Positions 10,359 through 21,666 of a stretch of DNA of 64,000 bases are shown here, one piece after another. Numbering within the stretch: position 1 is the stretch's first letter; every line of letters begins with the position of its first letter. A program made the position numbers and the translations under genes. The notes under the pieces were generated by a model. That model saw only the letters and a program-made list of their open reading frames with translations. It was not told where the DNA came from and ran no database searches. This DNA is from Oscheius dolichura (Eukaryota > Nematoda > Chromadorea > Rhabditida > Rhabditidae), in the NCBI GenBank assembly GCA_932521035.1, contig OW051494.1:5814001-5878000 (forward strand). The letters are read 5' to 3'.

Positions 10359-11065
10359 TCGGTGCTGCAGCCACAAAAACTGCAATATATAATAAAAACA
10401 GCCATATGTAACATATAAAACTACATAAAACAAGAACAGTATTTTAATAAATGGTTAATAAGTATTAGCTCTTGTTGGAGATATACTTACAAAGACAAAG
10501 CTGTGGGGAAAAGGTTAAACAGTGTAAAATGAACGGTCGCTCTGACCCACTGGGTCACCAGCCGATAATCCGAATGCCTGCAGGAACACGTGACATATAC
10601 GGAACCACCACCACGCGGGAAACGAAGACAACATTGTCTGGGAATTTCCGGCAGTTTCAAGCAACGTTTAGGAGAAAAGAGTTGATAATGAGAAAAAGTC
10701 ATTGCGTGATCACGCGATCGGAGAAAAAGAAGCCTGTGGTATTTTATCTGGTGTATAATCCAAAATCAATGGATGCCTAACTAAAGTAGCCGAAGTGGCT
10801 TTTGGTTATGAAAAATCGATTCGGCGCTGCTTGCGGAAGTTGTACTAAAGAGGATATGGGCAAGCACCTAGGCAACGACTGCTACGGTTTATAATCGTAG
10901 CAATATGGTGATGAAACCAGGTGACTACAATTCCTTGGGCGCAAACAATTCGGATAAACAATTAGCATTCAATATAAACCAGGTCAGAAACCACGTCATA
11001 GTCATCTCTCTCAAATGGTCGACAGTTTATTAACAATAGCAAATAATCAAAAATATAAAGTAACA
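10359..11065. other. Spacer upstream of the cyclin gene
   Basis: AT-rich. A minus-strand frame at 10487-10702 (71 codons from ATG) ends at a good donor, GTAAGTATA (about 10485-10477). It could be an upstream exon of the cyclin transcript, but joining it to the next acceptor does not keep the cyclin frame, so it is more likely leader or chance. Nothing else was recognised. Confidence 0.3.
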
Positions 11066-11769
11066 CTACAAATCTACTGTAGAGCGAAACGATTTCTTCT
11101 GGGACATTCGGCGTTTTTCAGCTAATCTATGTTGTGCTTTCTTTTCGGCTTTCTAAATCGTACAGTTTATGATACCGCTACCCACATACCTTTCTTAGAA
11201 CGTCCCTGTCTTCTTCCGATTCAGTTCGAAGGCTCTCTTGTCTTTGCACCTCATAAATTGTGGCTCGTAGTTTATCAAAACAATCAGCGAGATTCATATT
11301 CCTTTCTCTTGTCCGCTCGCTGTCGACAATAAGCTGAAATAAATAATGATGCAAGTAGTCAACGCAAATATTCGAGGCCATTTTTGTGAAGCTTTTGATA
11401 GATGACTTTAATAACTGTGTAGATTGCTTAGATTCCAAGCAAAAAAAGGATATATTTCAGACTTAAAACAAGCCAAATATGATACGATGTTTTAAAAATA
11501 GAAAAAACTTACAAACCTCTCCGCGTTGATTAATTCTATTTGCCAAATGCTTCTTTAGTGGATCTTTTAATTCTTCGGGTAACCAAGTAGCATTATCGAT
11601 ATTAAAACGGATTTCAGCCTGAAATTCAAATTTAGAGAACGTTTTTACCAACCTTTGTAGCATTCTTTTGCACATTTTGTCCACCCGGTCCAGCACTTAA
11701 ACAAAATTTCTTTTCTACCGCATCCACGGGTATAATTCCAGTAAAAGCTGATGAAGAGAAAGTACGCAT
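11066..11769 (-). CDS. ICT1: Mitochondrial ribosome-associated peptidyl-tRNA hydrolase ICT1 / mL62
   Basis: A release-factor-like protein of the mitochondrial large subunit that hydrolyses peptidyl-tRNA on stalled ribosomes. The diagnostic SAGPGGQNVQK (catalytic GGQ) is at about 11655-11690, followed by AEIRFNIDNATWLPEELKD, HLANRINQRGELIV, NLADCFDKLRATIYE and a basic C-terminus (KAEKKAQHRLAEKRRMSQKK). Order and length match the family. Four exons with introns of about 34-60 nt. ATG 11769 starts three bases after a TTTCCAG acceptor and gives an MRTFSSSAF N-terminus suitable for mitochondrial import. The stop is TAG at 11066-11068. A minus-strand frame at 11917-12120 lies just upstream and is unexplained. 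Confidence 0.92.
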
Positions 11770-12162
11770 AATCTGGAAATGGAGGTAAATTAGGTTACAC
11801 AATGCAACATTACTTTTATATTTCGAATACCCTGTAAAAATAGGTTATTGGAGGCCATTATGGAATAATCTAAAAAGAGATCATTACTGGAGAAAAGGAT
11901 ATACGAAAATGTCATTTTATTGCGAAGAAGAAACTGGAAGAAATGGAATTCGGCAAGGCTCAATTTGCACATCAATTGATCTAAATCGAGTTATATCTGG
12001 CGTACGTGGTTGCAGAAAAGAAAAGCCGCAACTCGGTAAATTCGATCGAGTCCGATATTCGATAAATGGTTTTTTTACTGGAGCTTTCATTCTATAGAAT
12101 CTTCCGGAGATAACATTCAACCAGGGAGGAAACTTGAGGTAACAACTACGCCTAAAACATAT

Positions 12163-12856
12163 CTAGAAACAAACAAATAAGACAGAATATCTATAACTTT
12201 TTATGCAATACGATATACAATGCTGTTTTGTTTTGAATACGTTAGCTGTACTGGCTTTGTTTGGGTTCCATGAGTACTGGACACAGTTCTGCCCGTCGAA
12301 TCCCCACCGAGACAGGGTTCCATCGTCATTGTCGAATATCGGATGGGAACACGTTGTTTCTACGATCATTGCTTTGCATACCGTAAAAATACCTTTGGAA
12401 GGACAACAAACTCCATCGTAGCCGTAGTCGGATGACACTCCGAAGCCCTGAATACATTCATATCCGGCGGGACAGTCGTCCCTTTTCGACGAACAAAAGG
12501 TAGAGGAGGAGCCATTCCTCAGAACAACCTGATACCCGGCCCCTTCGGGAAGGGGACAGGTCAAGGGCGGCCCGGCCTCTCCGGTTGCTAAACGACTTTA
12601 TTTTGTAGAAAATATAATAAAATTACTTATGTCGATCAGGGAGAGACAGACAAATTCGCGGGAAGAACTCTTTTTTCGGACTGTATCTGGGGGGCAGCGG
12701 CAACGGGATCGAACGCAGCTTGAACCGGGCCAGACCTCGGAACATTCGCTGTCCGAGAAGCACTTCTAGAAGGGGGTCGGGGAGCAGACGGACGAGACTC
12801 ACGTTGGAGACGGCCCGGAGGGAGGTGGCCAGAGAGAAAAGAGCCAAGAGTCGCAT
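12163..12856 (-). CDS. Secreted EB-module / Kunitz-domain protein
   Basis: Signal peptide MRLLALFSLATSLRAVS, then a Cys-rich EB-like module (CFSDSECSEVWPGSSCV, RCRCPPDT), a Cys-rich segment (TCPLPEGAGYQ, CPAGYECIQGFG, GVCCPSK) and a Kunitz-like domain (RWGFDGQNCVQYSWN, VFKTKQHCISYC). The Kunitz-like part lacks one of the usual disulfide pairs, as many nematode members do. Probable protease-inhibitor or matrix protein, secreted. Exons are split by GT-AG introns near 12787-12822, 12592-12630 and 12373-12405. If a further intron is used near 12137-12182 the protein ends at 12117 instead of 12163. The function is inferred from domains only. Confidence 0.75.
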
Positions 12857-12990
12857 TCTGGGGAAGGGACGGTGTGGCGCGGGAGAACTGGATCGGAATC
12901 GACCCCACCGGAGGGGAGGAGATAAACAAACAGACGAGGAGGAACATTTATGGATACAAATTGTACAGACCGGCGGGGGAGAGGTAGCCA

Positions 12991-14520
12991 TCATGACGGA
13001 AGCTCGTCTTTTATTCCGAACATCAACTGCTTGGCAAACGTTGTGAATTTGACTTGTTCGAAGAAGTCCGCCACCAGCACGGCCTCCTTCATCTCGACGG
13101 CCATCGTGGCCAGCACCGTGCCCAGGAGGAGGAGCCGGCCGAACCGGTCGCCCGCCTCCTCAGGGCCCTTCTTCTTCACCATGTACCGGTAGAGGGCATT
13201 CGTGATGTTGTTCCGGCCCTCGCTCAGCCCGGCCTTCGACATCGTGTCTACGTCGTCCGCATCTATACCGTCCTCCCTTTCAGTCTATTCGGTCGAATGC
13301 CTACCTGGGTTGAGGAAGAATATGGCCTTGAAGGCGGCGAACTCCGTGGCGTCGATGCTCATCTGCCGCATGGGTTTGAGCAGCTGGTCGAGCATCTGGT
13401 ACTTCTTCTTGTTGAACCCCAACGGTCTGTAACCCTGTCTGTGACCCGTGTCCCCCTGTCCCTACCTCGTGGGGTCGGGTGTCCTGTCGAAGTAGGCTCC
13501 CGTGGGGAAGACGAGAGTGTCGAGGCCGTGGTCTGGACTGCAGAAGGTGTGGATGAGGCTGGGATAGGTAATGGCCGAGTGCCGGAGGAGGGCCAGCTTG
13601 TCGTTGATGGGCAGCCTCTGGTAGGCGGGGATGGTCTTGGCCCACTCGATCATCACCATCCAGTCCCTCTCGTGCCAGTAGTGGAAGTCGGCGTTTGTCG
13701 CGTAATAGAGCTCCGTGATGACATGCTCCGACGCCTGAAAGAGATTGTTTTTTGAGTCGAAGATAACGCTATCATTTCATTAGTATATTGGCTGGGGGAT
13801 CAGCGAACGACGTCAAACATCCCCCGACGTCAGGGCCGCTCTCTTTCGAATAACACGCACTCACCGGGGACTTGAGGGCCCGCATAAAGGGCTCGTCGAC
13901 CAGGAGACAGTCGGCACAGACGGCCTCCAGGAGGGTCCTCGAGGAGGTGTGGGCCGACAGGCGCAGCTGGTTCGCCGCGCCTTCCATTGTGGCCAGGTAG
14001 TGGAGGAAGTTGTCCTCTTGGACCTCTTCCGGGTTAATTTGTACCTGGGGGGATTGTTATCGACCTGGAGAAGGTCACTCACATGTTGAGAGGGTTTGGG
14101 GGAACACTCCTCGGAGCTGTCTATCTTCTTTATGGGGGGATATCGTCGGGTCCTCTTCGTGTACCCGATGGGGTCTCTGTTCTGCTGGATGGCTGAAAGA
14201 ACCCGTTCCGAGGGTCGGAGAGGCACTGACCGTTCCTGTCCATCCCCACCTGGAGACACTTCTCGAACCGGCAGTGTCGACAGGCACATCGGATGCTCTT
14301 GTCCACGGGGCACTTCCCCTCGTACTGACACGTGAACTTCTGGTTTTTCATGATCGTCCTCCGGAAGAAGGTTTTACTGGAAAGGGAGAGGTTGAGGGAG
14401 GAGGAGGTGGAGGACAGACCAGCCATTGCAGGAGGGGATGCCGTAGTGGTAGCCGGTGGAGATGTCGTTGCAGACGAGACAGAGCTCCTCCGGCTGGGAC
14501 GCCGAAGACGCCGACGCCAT
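12991..14520 (-). CDS. Nuclear hormone receptor (nematode-type, HNF4-related)
   Basis: Ligand-regulated transcription factor. The DNA-binding domain reads [15 protein letters not shown]-box [24 protein letters not shown] and [15 protein letters not shown], with all zinc-binding Cys present. The hinge [16 protein letters not shown] resembles the HNF4-type extension. The ligand-binding domain includes [40 protein letters not shown] and a C-terminal AF-2-like segment ([11 protein letters not shown]). The start ATG 14520 is followed by [14 protein letters not shown]. Introns of about 37-60 nt split the DBD after CNGC and after MDRN. The P-box (CNGCK instead of CEGCK) is what I associate with nematode supplementary receptors. 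Confidence 0.92.
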
Positions 14521-16222
14521 GGGAGAATAGCTGTCTGGAGCCACGAGGAATCAGACGGCACCTGGCAAAGGATGGTCAACGAGGCAACGGCGGCACAGAG
14601 GCGGGGACTATTTTCGAGCAAATCAATGAATATTAACATGGAACAATCGTTTATGACGTGAACTGAGCAAACAGTGGCCACGGATCGATACCTTCCAGGC
14701 ATCAGAAACTGTAATGAAACGGCAATTTATGGGGAGAGGATACCGGGAGGAGAGGACCGTCGGTAAACCCCCAGAAGGATAATAGTTTTTGACCTGCCGA
14801 CGTTCGGGGGGAGAGAGGTTGTTTATGGCGAGAGAGCAACAATTGAAAAGGAAGGAAGCAGTTCAAATAAAAAAAAGGATTCAATAAAATGATAAGAATC
14901 AAAGATTCTGCAGCCGATAAAGGCCGAGAGATCAACCTCGACCCAAGTGAAAACAAGAGAGAAAGGGATTGGCCGAGAGAGGGAGAAATAGGTTGATAGG
15001 GGTGGGAGAAAGGAAAGGGGAAAACAGTCTCGGGATGGCCGGGAGGGAGGAAGGCCTTGGAGATAACCGTGGCGGTGACATTGGCGGCCGATTAGGGGGG
15101 ATGCCTCGAAAAGTGCGCAGTCGCCCGGGATACTGGGACTCCGGCTGCCATTGTGGCGGTGGCTTATTTGCTGAGGGGCTGGGGACAGCCGGGTCGCAAC
15201 GATGGGTCGCGAGAGATAGTGCATGACGTGTGCGACGAATCGATGAACAGGTTAGGTCCAAGTACAGAGGTGTAGCATTTTGTGAGGTCTGCGTGTCTGA
15301 CCCGACTCTCTGGCACTCTCAGTCGCCTGCTGATAAGAACAGATAGCGGAAATATCGGGGAATGCCCTCCTCGCCTCGGGGGGAATACTAATGAGGGAGA
15401 GGGGGACTGATAAGGGGCACCACGCGGGGGGCACCTGTCGGTCGGGGAAGGTGCCGCGAGGCAAATTATGTGGTTCGGAGGCAGATCAAATTTCATTTGC
15501 ACTATTGACACGGCGAATAAAAGGTGAAAGAAGGCGGGAGACCGAGATAAGGAGCTACCAGGAAGACGGTAGGGAGAAGATCCTCGTCAGCCACGGAGAA
15601 CAGACCAGAACACAAAAAACGAAGAGAAATACCCGTCCCTCTCCAGATGTCTTCTCTTTTTTGACGCATACGCTTATGTGCAGTCGGAGCTTTGCTTTAT
15701 AATGAATGGCACGGAGCTTAGGAGGATCACCTCTTTACGCCGTCCTCTCATACGCGACGCCTCACGCAATCCGATAGCCTAACAACACATTTTGTGAGCC
15801 TCACCCTCATTCCCTCTCTCCCCCTCTGGGCCCTAGTCCCCCTGCCAGAGGAGGAATAATATATTTGGGGAAGGTGGAAGACAGACGATTTCCGCGGTCA
15901 TTCTTCGTTTTTGCGTGGCCCTCCCCCCTTCCGGGCCTCCTTAATCTCCCCCCGAATAGTGTTCCTATAATGGCAGGGGCCTCTTCACACACAAATCACA
16001 TGGCCCTCATTATGATCAACAACAAGTTCGAGGAGAGGACGCCGATCGATCTGCTCGATCGCCGGAGGCAATCATGTCAGGTCAACACCTGCCTGCTCAG
16101 CTTTACCCCGCTCTCCTCTTCTCAGACGGGGTTCCCCGTTTGTCTCCCGGATAGAAATCTGACCCGCCTCATCCAGTGTCCTCTCTCTTGATATCCTCTC
16201 CTCTAAATGTCCGTCGTTTAGG
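14521..16222. other. Intergenic region between divergent genes
   Basis: About 1.7 kb separating the minus-strand nuclear receptor from the plus-strand TPM-domain gene. It probably carries both promoters. Purine-rich stretches (14940-15060) and several frames of up to 130 codons on both strands are present, but none resembles a known protein or has convincing exon structure. No RNA gene was seen. Confidence 0.4.
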
Positions 16223-18868
16223 ATGCTCGCCTTGCTGTGGCTGGTGGTGGCCGAGTCCTCGGCCAGCTCGACTTCCCAGTGGACCTCGAGCCTCTTCCCG
16301 GACTTGAGGCAAGTGTCTTCCGTTGTTTTTGCCCCGTTACAATGAGAAGAAGGCCATTAAGCACCGCGAGAGGCCATTCCGGCACTTCCCCCTGGAAGCA
16401 CTCGTGGACAGGTGCCACTGCCTCATTTGTCATGCGTAAAGTCAACAACAATTGCTTTTTGTCCCTGACCATATCCCCTCCAGAGGTCCGACGGTCTCCG
16501 AGTGTGTGGCCATCCTGCCCCGCAACCGCCAGCACACCTATGTCTGTGACCCCGACAGGATACTCAACAACAGTCAAGGTAGCCCCTTGTCACTTATCTT
16601 CATAAATATTAGGTGGCGTCATAAATACCCGGAAAAAGGCCATAACTTTTTTATTTTCCACGATTTTTAGGTGTGTTAGGTGTCAAAATGTAGCTGACAG
16701 TATGGAAAAAATATGCCATATATTTGAAGACCGGAGACGCGTGTGCCTGGCTACAGTATGTCGCGGAAAATGCGCAAAAAACCTTTCGGAAGGGATTACG
16801 CTCGAACAATAGGGGTTACGAAAAAACCGAAAACGCAGAAAAATTCTCCGTCTCGAGAGGAACAGATTCTATTCAAAAAGTATAAAAAAATACTTCGGAG
16901 CCGACCGTAATCCGCAAAAGAAAAAACGTGGCCAAATGGCGCATTGGGTTTTTGAAAAACAGGATAGAAAGGTCAAGGGTTCGAATCCGCGCGGTGACGG
17001 CACACTTTTGCTTTTTTTCTTTTTGCTCCAGTAGCATTGCCCGGGTCTAAAATACCCTGTATGCACTTTTAATTTCTACGAAATAGCAGTTTTCCCTCCA
17101 TCAAATCGGGATAATGTAGTTTTTTCTCATAATTTACCCTTACTAACCCGCTCAACCATCTTTCTGACACTTTTTCATAAGTCATTTGCTCCAGTTCTTT
17201 TTTAGATAAAATTCTACGTCCAAATTCATGCAGGAGGACAAATTTTCAGCTCTTGAAATCATCACCCTGGTTTTTAAAGCTTGAAAGAATGTACAGCGAC
17301 GCTGCCCCATATATGGCAAAACCTCAATCTACGTTTGAAAAAGGTCTGAATTTAGTACCAAACACTTAGTCGCACTGAAATGAGTCGTAGGACAACAAAT
17401 GTACTCAGATTGAGAGTAAAAATGGAGTAACACTCTGAAACCGATTCCAGGCTGCTTGATTGAATAGGAAAAACTACATTATCCCGATTTGATGGAGGGA
17501 AAACTGCTATTTCGTAGAAATTAAAAGAGCATGCAGGGTATTTTAGAATGCTACTGGAGCAAAAAGAAAAAAAGCAAAAGTGTGCCGTCATTGCGCGGAT
17601 TCGAACCCTCGACCTTTCTATCCTGTTTTGCAAAAACCCACTGCGCCATTTGGCCACGTTTTTCTTTTGCGGATTACGGTCGGCTCCGAAGTATTTTTTT
17701 ATACTTTTTGAATAGAATCTGTTCCTCTCGAGACGGAGAATTTTTCTGCGTTTTCGGTTTTTTCGTAACCCCTATTGTTCGAGCGTAATCCCTTCCGAAA
17801 GGTTTTTTGCGCATTTTCCGCGACATACTGTAGCCAGGCACACGCGTCTCCGGTCTTCAAATATATACACCTAAAAATCGCGGAAAATAAAAAAGTTATT
17901 GCCTTTTTCCGGGTATTTATGACGCCACCTAATATCCCCCAGCGAGTAAATTGAATGCCCAACTGCATGAGCTGGCCGTCGACACCCCCTGCCACTGCCA
18001 GAGGAAGTCACAATGTTCCACGGGCATAGCAGGTACTTGCCCCTTTTAGCCTCCTAAACCGCTTAATTCTTGGAGGGACAATGTCCGAGGGCTTTCACGG
18101 CTTCGTGGTGTCGGTGGCCATCGTCCGCAACCTCCAGATGCAGATGCACTCTCCCAGTGAAGCGTACGTTTTACTCGGGACTTGGCATTGGCGTTTAGAC
18201 AATTGACAGAGAGGGCAGAGGCATTCTGTAAGGCATTGGAAGGGAGATGGGCACTGGGGGACTGTGGCAACTCGGCCATCATATTCGTCTGGGAACATTA
18301 CAAAAAGGTGACTATTTGGAGGATGAAAGAGGACGAAAGGAATTTAGATGGTAATATGGCCGGCCAGACTAGCAGCCAGCTATATTACGGTGGAGGAAAG
18401 GAAACATATCCTGGCCGGGGTGAATGACCTCGTTCAGACGGATCGGTGGGCCGAGGCCCTGACAAAAGTGGTGGAGGAGATACAAAAGGAACTGAAGGGA
18501 GAGCCCCAGTACAAGACGGACTGGGGCACACTGGCTCTGGTGGGAGCAGTGGGGATAGCCGTCGGGTTGACGTGCTTCATAGCCTGTGAGTCGTCCTCCT
18601 CCTCCGCCGGTGGATGTTGTCCCTCCTAGGCTGTGTTTGTGCCTTCCGCTGCTGTGGTAATATGCGAGGGGAAGACAGGGCCCGCGGTGTGCAGCGGGCG
18701 GTCGAGAGGGTCGACAGTCTCAAGGCGTCCGTCATCCGCCGCGGCTCCCAGCTCCGAAGGTACGTCTCCGTCTGCCCTTGCCATTCCCCGTTCAGGTCAT
18801 TCAGCCGTTCACCCAAGTTCGCCAACCCGCAGAATCGCTTCTTCTCGGGCGACTCGTCGATGGTCTAG
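16223..18868 (+). CDS. TPM-domain membrane protein, MOLO-1-like
   Basis: Similar to nematode MOLO-1, an auxiliary protein of levamisole-type acetylcholine receptors. A signal peptide (MLALLWLVVAESSASS) precedes a TPM domain: YVCDPDRILNNSQ, SKLNAQLHELAVDTPCHCQRKSQC, GFHGFVVSVAIVRNLQMQ, AEAFCKALEGRWALGDCGNSAIIFVW and ILAGVNDLVQTDRWAEALTKVV. A single TM segment (TLALVGAVGIAVGLTCFIA) and a short Arg-rich cytoplasmic tail follow. ATG 16223 sits one base after a GTTTAG acceptor. Seven or so introns are short, except one of about 1.36 kb (16580-17942) that holds foldback element 2. AATAAA is at 18946. The exon 1 to exon 2 junction near 16310-16350 is the least certain part. The role at acetylcholine receptors is inferred from the family. 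Confidence 0.8.
16925..17010 (+). other. tRNA-like module, left arm of element 2
   Basis: Contains the A-box-like TGGCGCATTGGG (16937-16948) and a perfect B box GGTTCGAATCC (16978-16988) at tRNA-like spacing, followed by a T-rich run at about 17012 that could act as a Pol III terminator. Acceptor and T-stems do not pair well, so it is not scored as a functional tRNA. Confidence 0.6.
17580..17660 (-). other. tRNA-like module, right arm of element 2
   Basis: Inverted copy of the left-arm module. On the minus strand the A box TGGCGCAGTGGG (17637-17648) matches the consensus better than the left copy, and the B box GGTTCGAATCC (17597-17607) is perfect. A T-rich run follows in the transcript direction at about 17575-17560. 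Pairing of the cloverleaf stems is again poor. Confidence 0.6.
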
Positions 18869-19541
18869 ACTTTCGAATAGCTGCCCCTCGAGCTGCCAAT
18901 CCCCTGCCGACATATCCTCCTTCTCACTTGTTCCTCCTCCGTGTAAATAAAGTCCTTTGAGAGTATGACCAGCCGTCGTCCCCCCGTGGTCTATATCGAT
19001 CGCATGTAAACAGCTGGCACCCGTCGCTTTCTTTCTCTCCACTCATTACCCTTTTTCCACACTTGGTCAATTTTCTTTTCACTTCTTCTCAACCACAATA
19101 TAAAGAGTTGGCCGTGATCTTTCCAATTAGCTACGAGCTTCTCAGAAAATGGCATGAGAACATGCATAACTGGCCGTTTTGAGGCAAATAACTCCGAATT
19201 TCGGGGCAAGGGGCCTTTTTCGAGGGGAGAAAATTGGAGTAGAGAGATTTTGACAGTCATTTGAGTGTTGTTTAAGTTTTCTTATCTGCGATTCTCAACA
19301 AAAACCTGCTTTTCCCACGCACAAGTGACAAATAATCCAGGAAATGCCTCAAGGACCGTTCCAGACGGCTTGTCCTAATCCGTTGTTTACATAATATCCC
19401 TAGAGAAGGAAGGGATGTCTGGCGGGAAATGCCCCAGCCCCTGCCCCCTCATTAGGTGGCCGTTGTCCGGAGAACAAGCCGTCTAATTAGTCACACCTCC
19501 CTCCTCGAACTCCGTGTGACCACCTCAAAATTCTTTGCAGA
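18869..19541. other. Intergenic region
   Basis: 3' flank of the TPM-domain gene (AATAAA at 18946-18951) followed by the upstream region of the next gene. TTTGCAG ends one base before the ATG at 19542, which suggests a trans-splice acceptor or a 5' UTR intron. A minus-strand frame at 18991-19260 has no recognisable content. Confidence 0.4.
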
Positions 19542-21142
19542 ATGTACGATCGAATAACGAGCAATGGGAACGGCAACAAGTCGAATATGCGGATAGCGAC
19601 GCTGGAAAATCTATTGAAAGCCACCGAAGCGACAGGTGCTTCGGCTCGAGTCAGTCCCTTTTTTTTATCTGCCCCGACGGCTTTGTTCTCCTTTTACGGG
19701 AAAGGGCCTCATCATTAAGCCAATTAAGCGGAATAACCGCCTAATTAAAAAAAGAGAGGGGATTGAGCTGCGGGGGCGCATTGGAATATCAGCGGCGCCC
19801 GAGGCGGATTTGCCCGATCAATCGTGCTCTTCTCCAGGTCAATTCGCTCAAGCAGGTGATTCGACGAAACAAGACCGACATGGCTCAGGACGCCAAGGGA
19901 TCCCTCGACCTCATGCGAGTGGTAAGTCCTCTCCTTTCCCCTTTGACCAAATGGATGACACCTTCAGATATTCCAAAATGAGATCACCCGCGAGATTTGG
20001 CAGATTCTTGACAGGCACGCCCGGACGACGTTCTCCCCGGCCATCGAGAATCTGAGACGGAATGGACACGTGAGTATTTTGACTGTTTCGGGCGAGGACA
20101 ATCCGGGAACTGTAGGTAGTGGACGAGGAAGTAATGAGTGACCTCTTCACGAACATCCTCGAGTCGGCCAAAGTCGCCTTCACGTACGAGAAGCCGGGCA
20201 CGGCAGAGAGCGGACAGCAGCCTCCGCCACAGGAGGATTACCACCCGGTAAGCCACGGCCATCTGCGGAGGAGGAGAGGGCCTTTCAGCCACAATATCCG
20301 AACATGACGGAGATAGAGGCTCTGAGGATGAACCATCACCAGCAACAACAGCAACAGCAGCAACAACATCAATATCATCTGCAACAGCAGCAGCACCTCC
20401 CCCAACACCACCCCCACCATCAACACCAACAGCTTCCTCTGCACCCCCACCACCAGCCGTACCCCCAGCACATGAGGGAGATGGACAGTCCCAGGAACTA
20501 CTACGATGTGAACAAGTGGAGCCCCGAGCGGTTTGTAATGCATACACTATACATATCGGCGGCCAAGGTAGGGCACCCCCCGGATCAAACATCAGGCATC
20601 CATTCCAGGTATCGCAGCACATGGGCCAAACACTGACGGGATTCTTCTCGGCCTTCCCGTCGATATTCAGAGTAGGCAGCAGGTGATTTCCTGCTCATTT
20701 CCTCGGTTCAGTACGTGTGCGACGACCACGACCGACGTGTGCTGGCCGACGAGGGCCGTCTCCGCGAGGACATCCCCCAGATATACTTGCTGAACCTGGA
20801 CGACGTCCGGGAAATAACGGCCAACGTGTGAGTTGCGGGTCTCAATTGGACAAAATGCCTTCCGGTGCTCGGAAAGCACCGGCCTAATGGCTCAGAAGCA
20901 ACAGACAACATTGCAGCCAGGAGCTCGAGCCCTACGCCTTCTGCGTCAAGGAGCCACTGGTCTTCAAGATCCGGAGATACTCCCAGATCTACTTCGAGAA
21001 GCTCCTCCACCGCAAGCAGATGCAACAGGCACAGCACCAGCAACATCACCCCCACCAGCAGCAACAGCAGCAACAGCAACACCACTGGCCTCACTACGAG
21101 CACCAGCACCAGCCCCCACAGATGCACCCACAGAGATTATAA
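19542..21142 (+). CDS. Gln/His-rich protein of unknown function
   Basis: About eight exons. The N-terminal part (MYDRITSNGNGNKSNMRIATLENLL, then QVIRRNKTDMAQDAKGSLDLMR, IFQNEITREIWQILDRH, TTFSPAIENLRRNG, DEEVMSDLFTNILESAKVAF) is predicted mostly alpha-helical and looks like a genuine domain I do not recognise. A long low-complexity Gln/His tract (20337-20480) follows, then a second conserved-looking segment (YYDVNKWSPERFVMHTLYIS, GFFSAFPSIF, YVCDDHDRRVLADEGRL, PQIYLLNLDDVREI, VKEPLVFKIRRYSQIYFEKLL) and a C-terminal Q/H-rich tail. Such architecture is common in transcriptional or RNA-regulatory proteins, but no function can be assigned. Exon 1 ends at 19648 before an intron of about 190 nt. 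AATAAA is at 21174. Confidence 0.75.
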
Positions 21143-21666
21143 TTTGGTATTTCTGTATATATGAGAAAGAGAGAATAAAGAGTATTATTCGGCTGTTAAT
21201 GGACCAGTTGAACCAGAAAGAGGCACAATGAGGGCATCGGACGACGGGGGCAGTTCAGTTCCTCGGCCAAGCTGGCACCCTACTCGGCCTTCGGGAGACG
21301 GCCTCCTCCCTCCTGTAAGTATCCTCCGCCGAGTCCCACGGCCGTATCCCTCTGAGAGTATAGTCTCTGTTCCCAGCGGGGTTTGGAAACACGACTGCCC
21401 GGGTTGCAATGCCAGAGCGGTATCGCCCAAAAGACATAATATCTTCCGGTGATTAGAGGCAGAGCTGGCCCATTCGCACAGCCCCGATGTCCCCGGCTAT
21501 GCTCCAGACAGGTACGTCTTCCCCCCGGGACCCCCCTCTGCCTGTAGACTGACGTGGTCGGGTCTTCGGTTGACTGGAGTGGGTGTACCTTTTTGATCAT
21601 TTCCGACAAATTGACACTTCCGCTGGGGGTCAGTCAAGTTGAAAAGTGCCTGTGGCCATTCGGACC
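21143..21666. other. Region upstream of the transporter; possible leader exons
   Basis: From ATG 21228 a short reading frame can be built over three exons with good GT-AG introns (about 21315-21377, 21419-21457, 21511-21546), but it does not join the transporter frame. It may be a 5' leader with an upstream ORF, an alternative N-terminus of the transporter, or a separate small gene. Confidence 0.35.

Larger units (their letters stand above)
16611..17930. mobile_element. Foldback (long-TIR) element 2 with two tRNA-like modules
   Basis: A 1320-bp palindromic element beginning AGGTGGCGTCATAAATACC, with the reverse complement at its right end (17912-17930). The arms run inward to about 17126 and back from 17468, roughly 500 bp each, with a unique centre. 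They differ by scattered substitutions, and the left arm has about 46 extra bases near 16675-16720, so this copy is older than element 1. Each arm carries a tRNA-like module. The flanks ATATT / AATAT extend the palindrome; a TA target duplication is possible. No transposase was found. It sits inside an intron whose original length was about 40-45 nt. Confidence 0.88.

Noticed and set aside
16925-17660. Functional tRNA genes
   Set aside because: A and B boxes are good, but acceptor and T-stem pairing fails in both copies, so they are called tRNA-like modules only.
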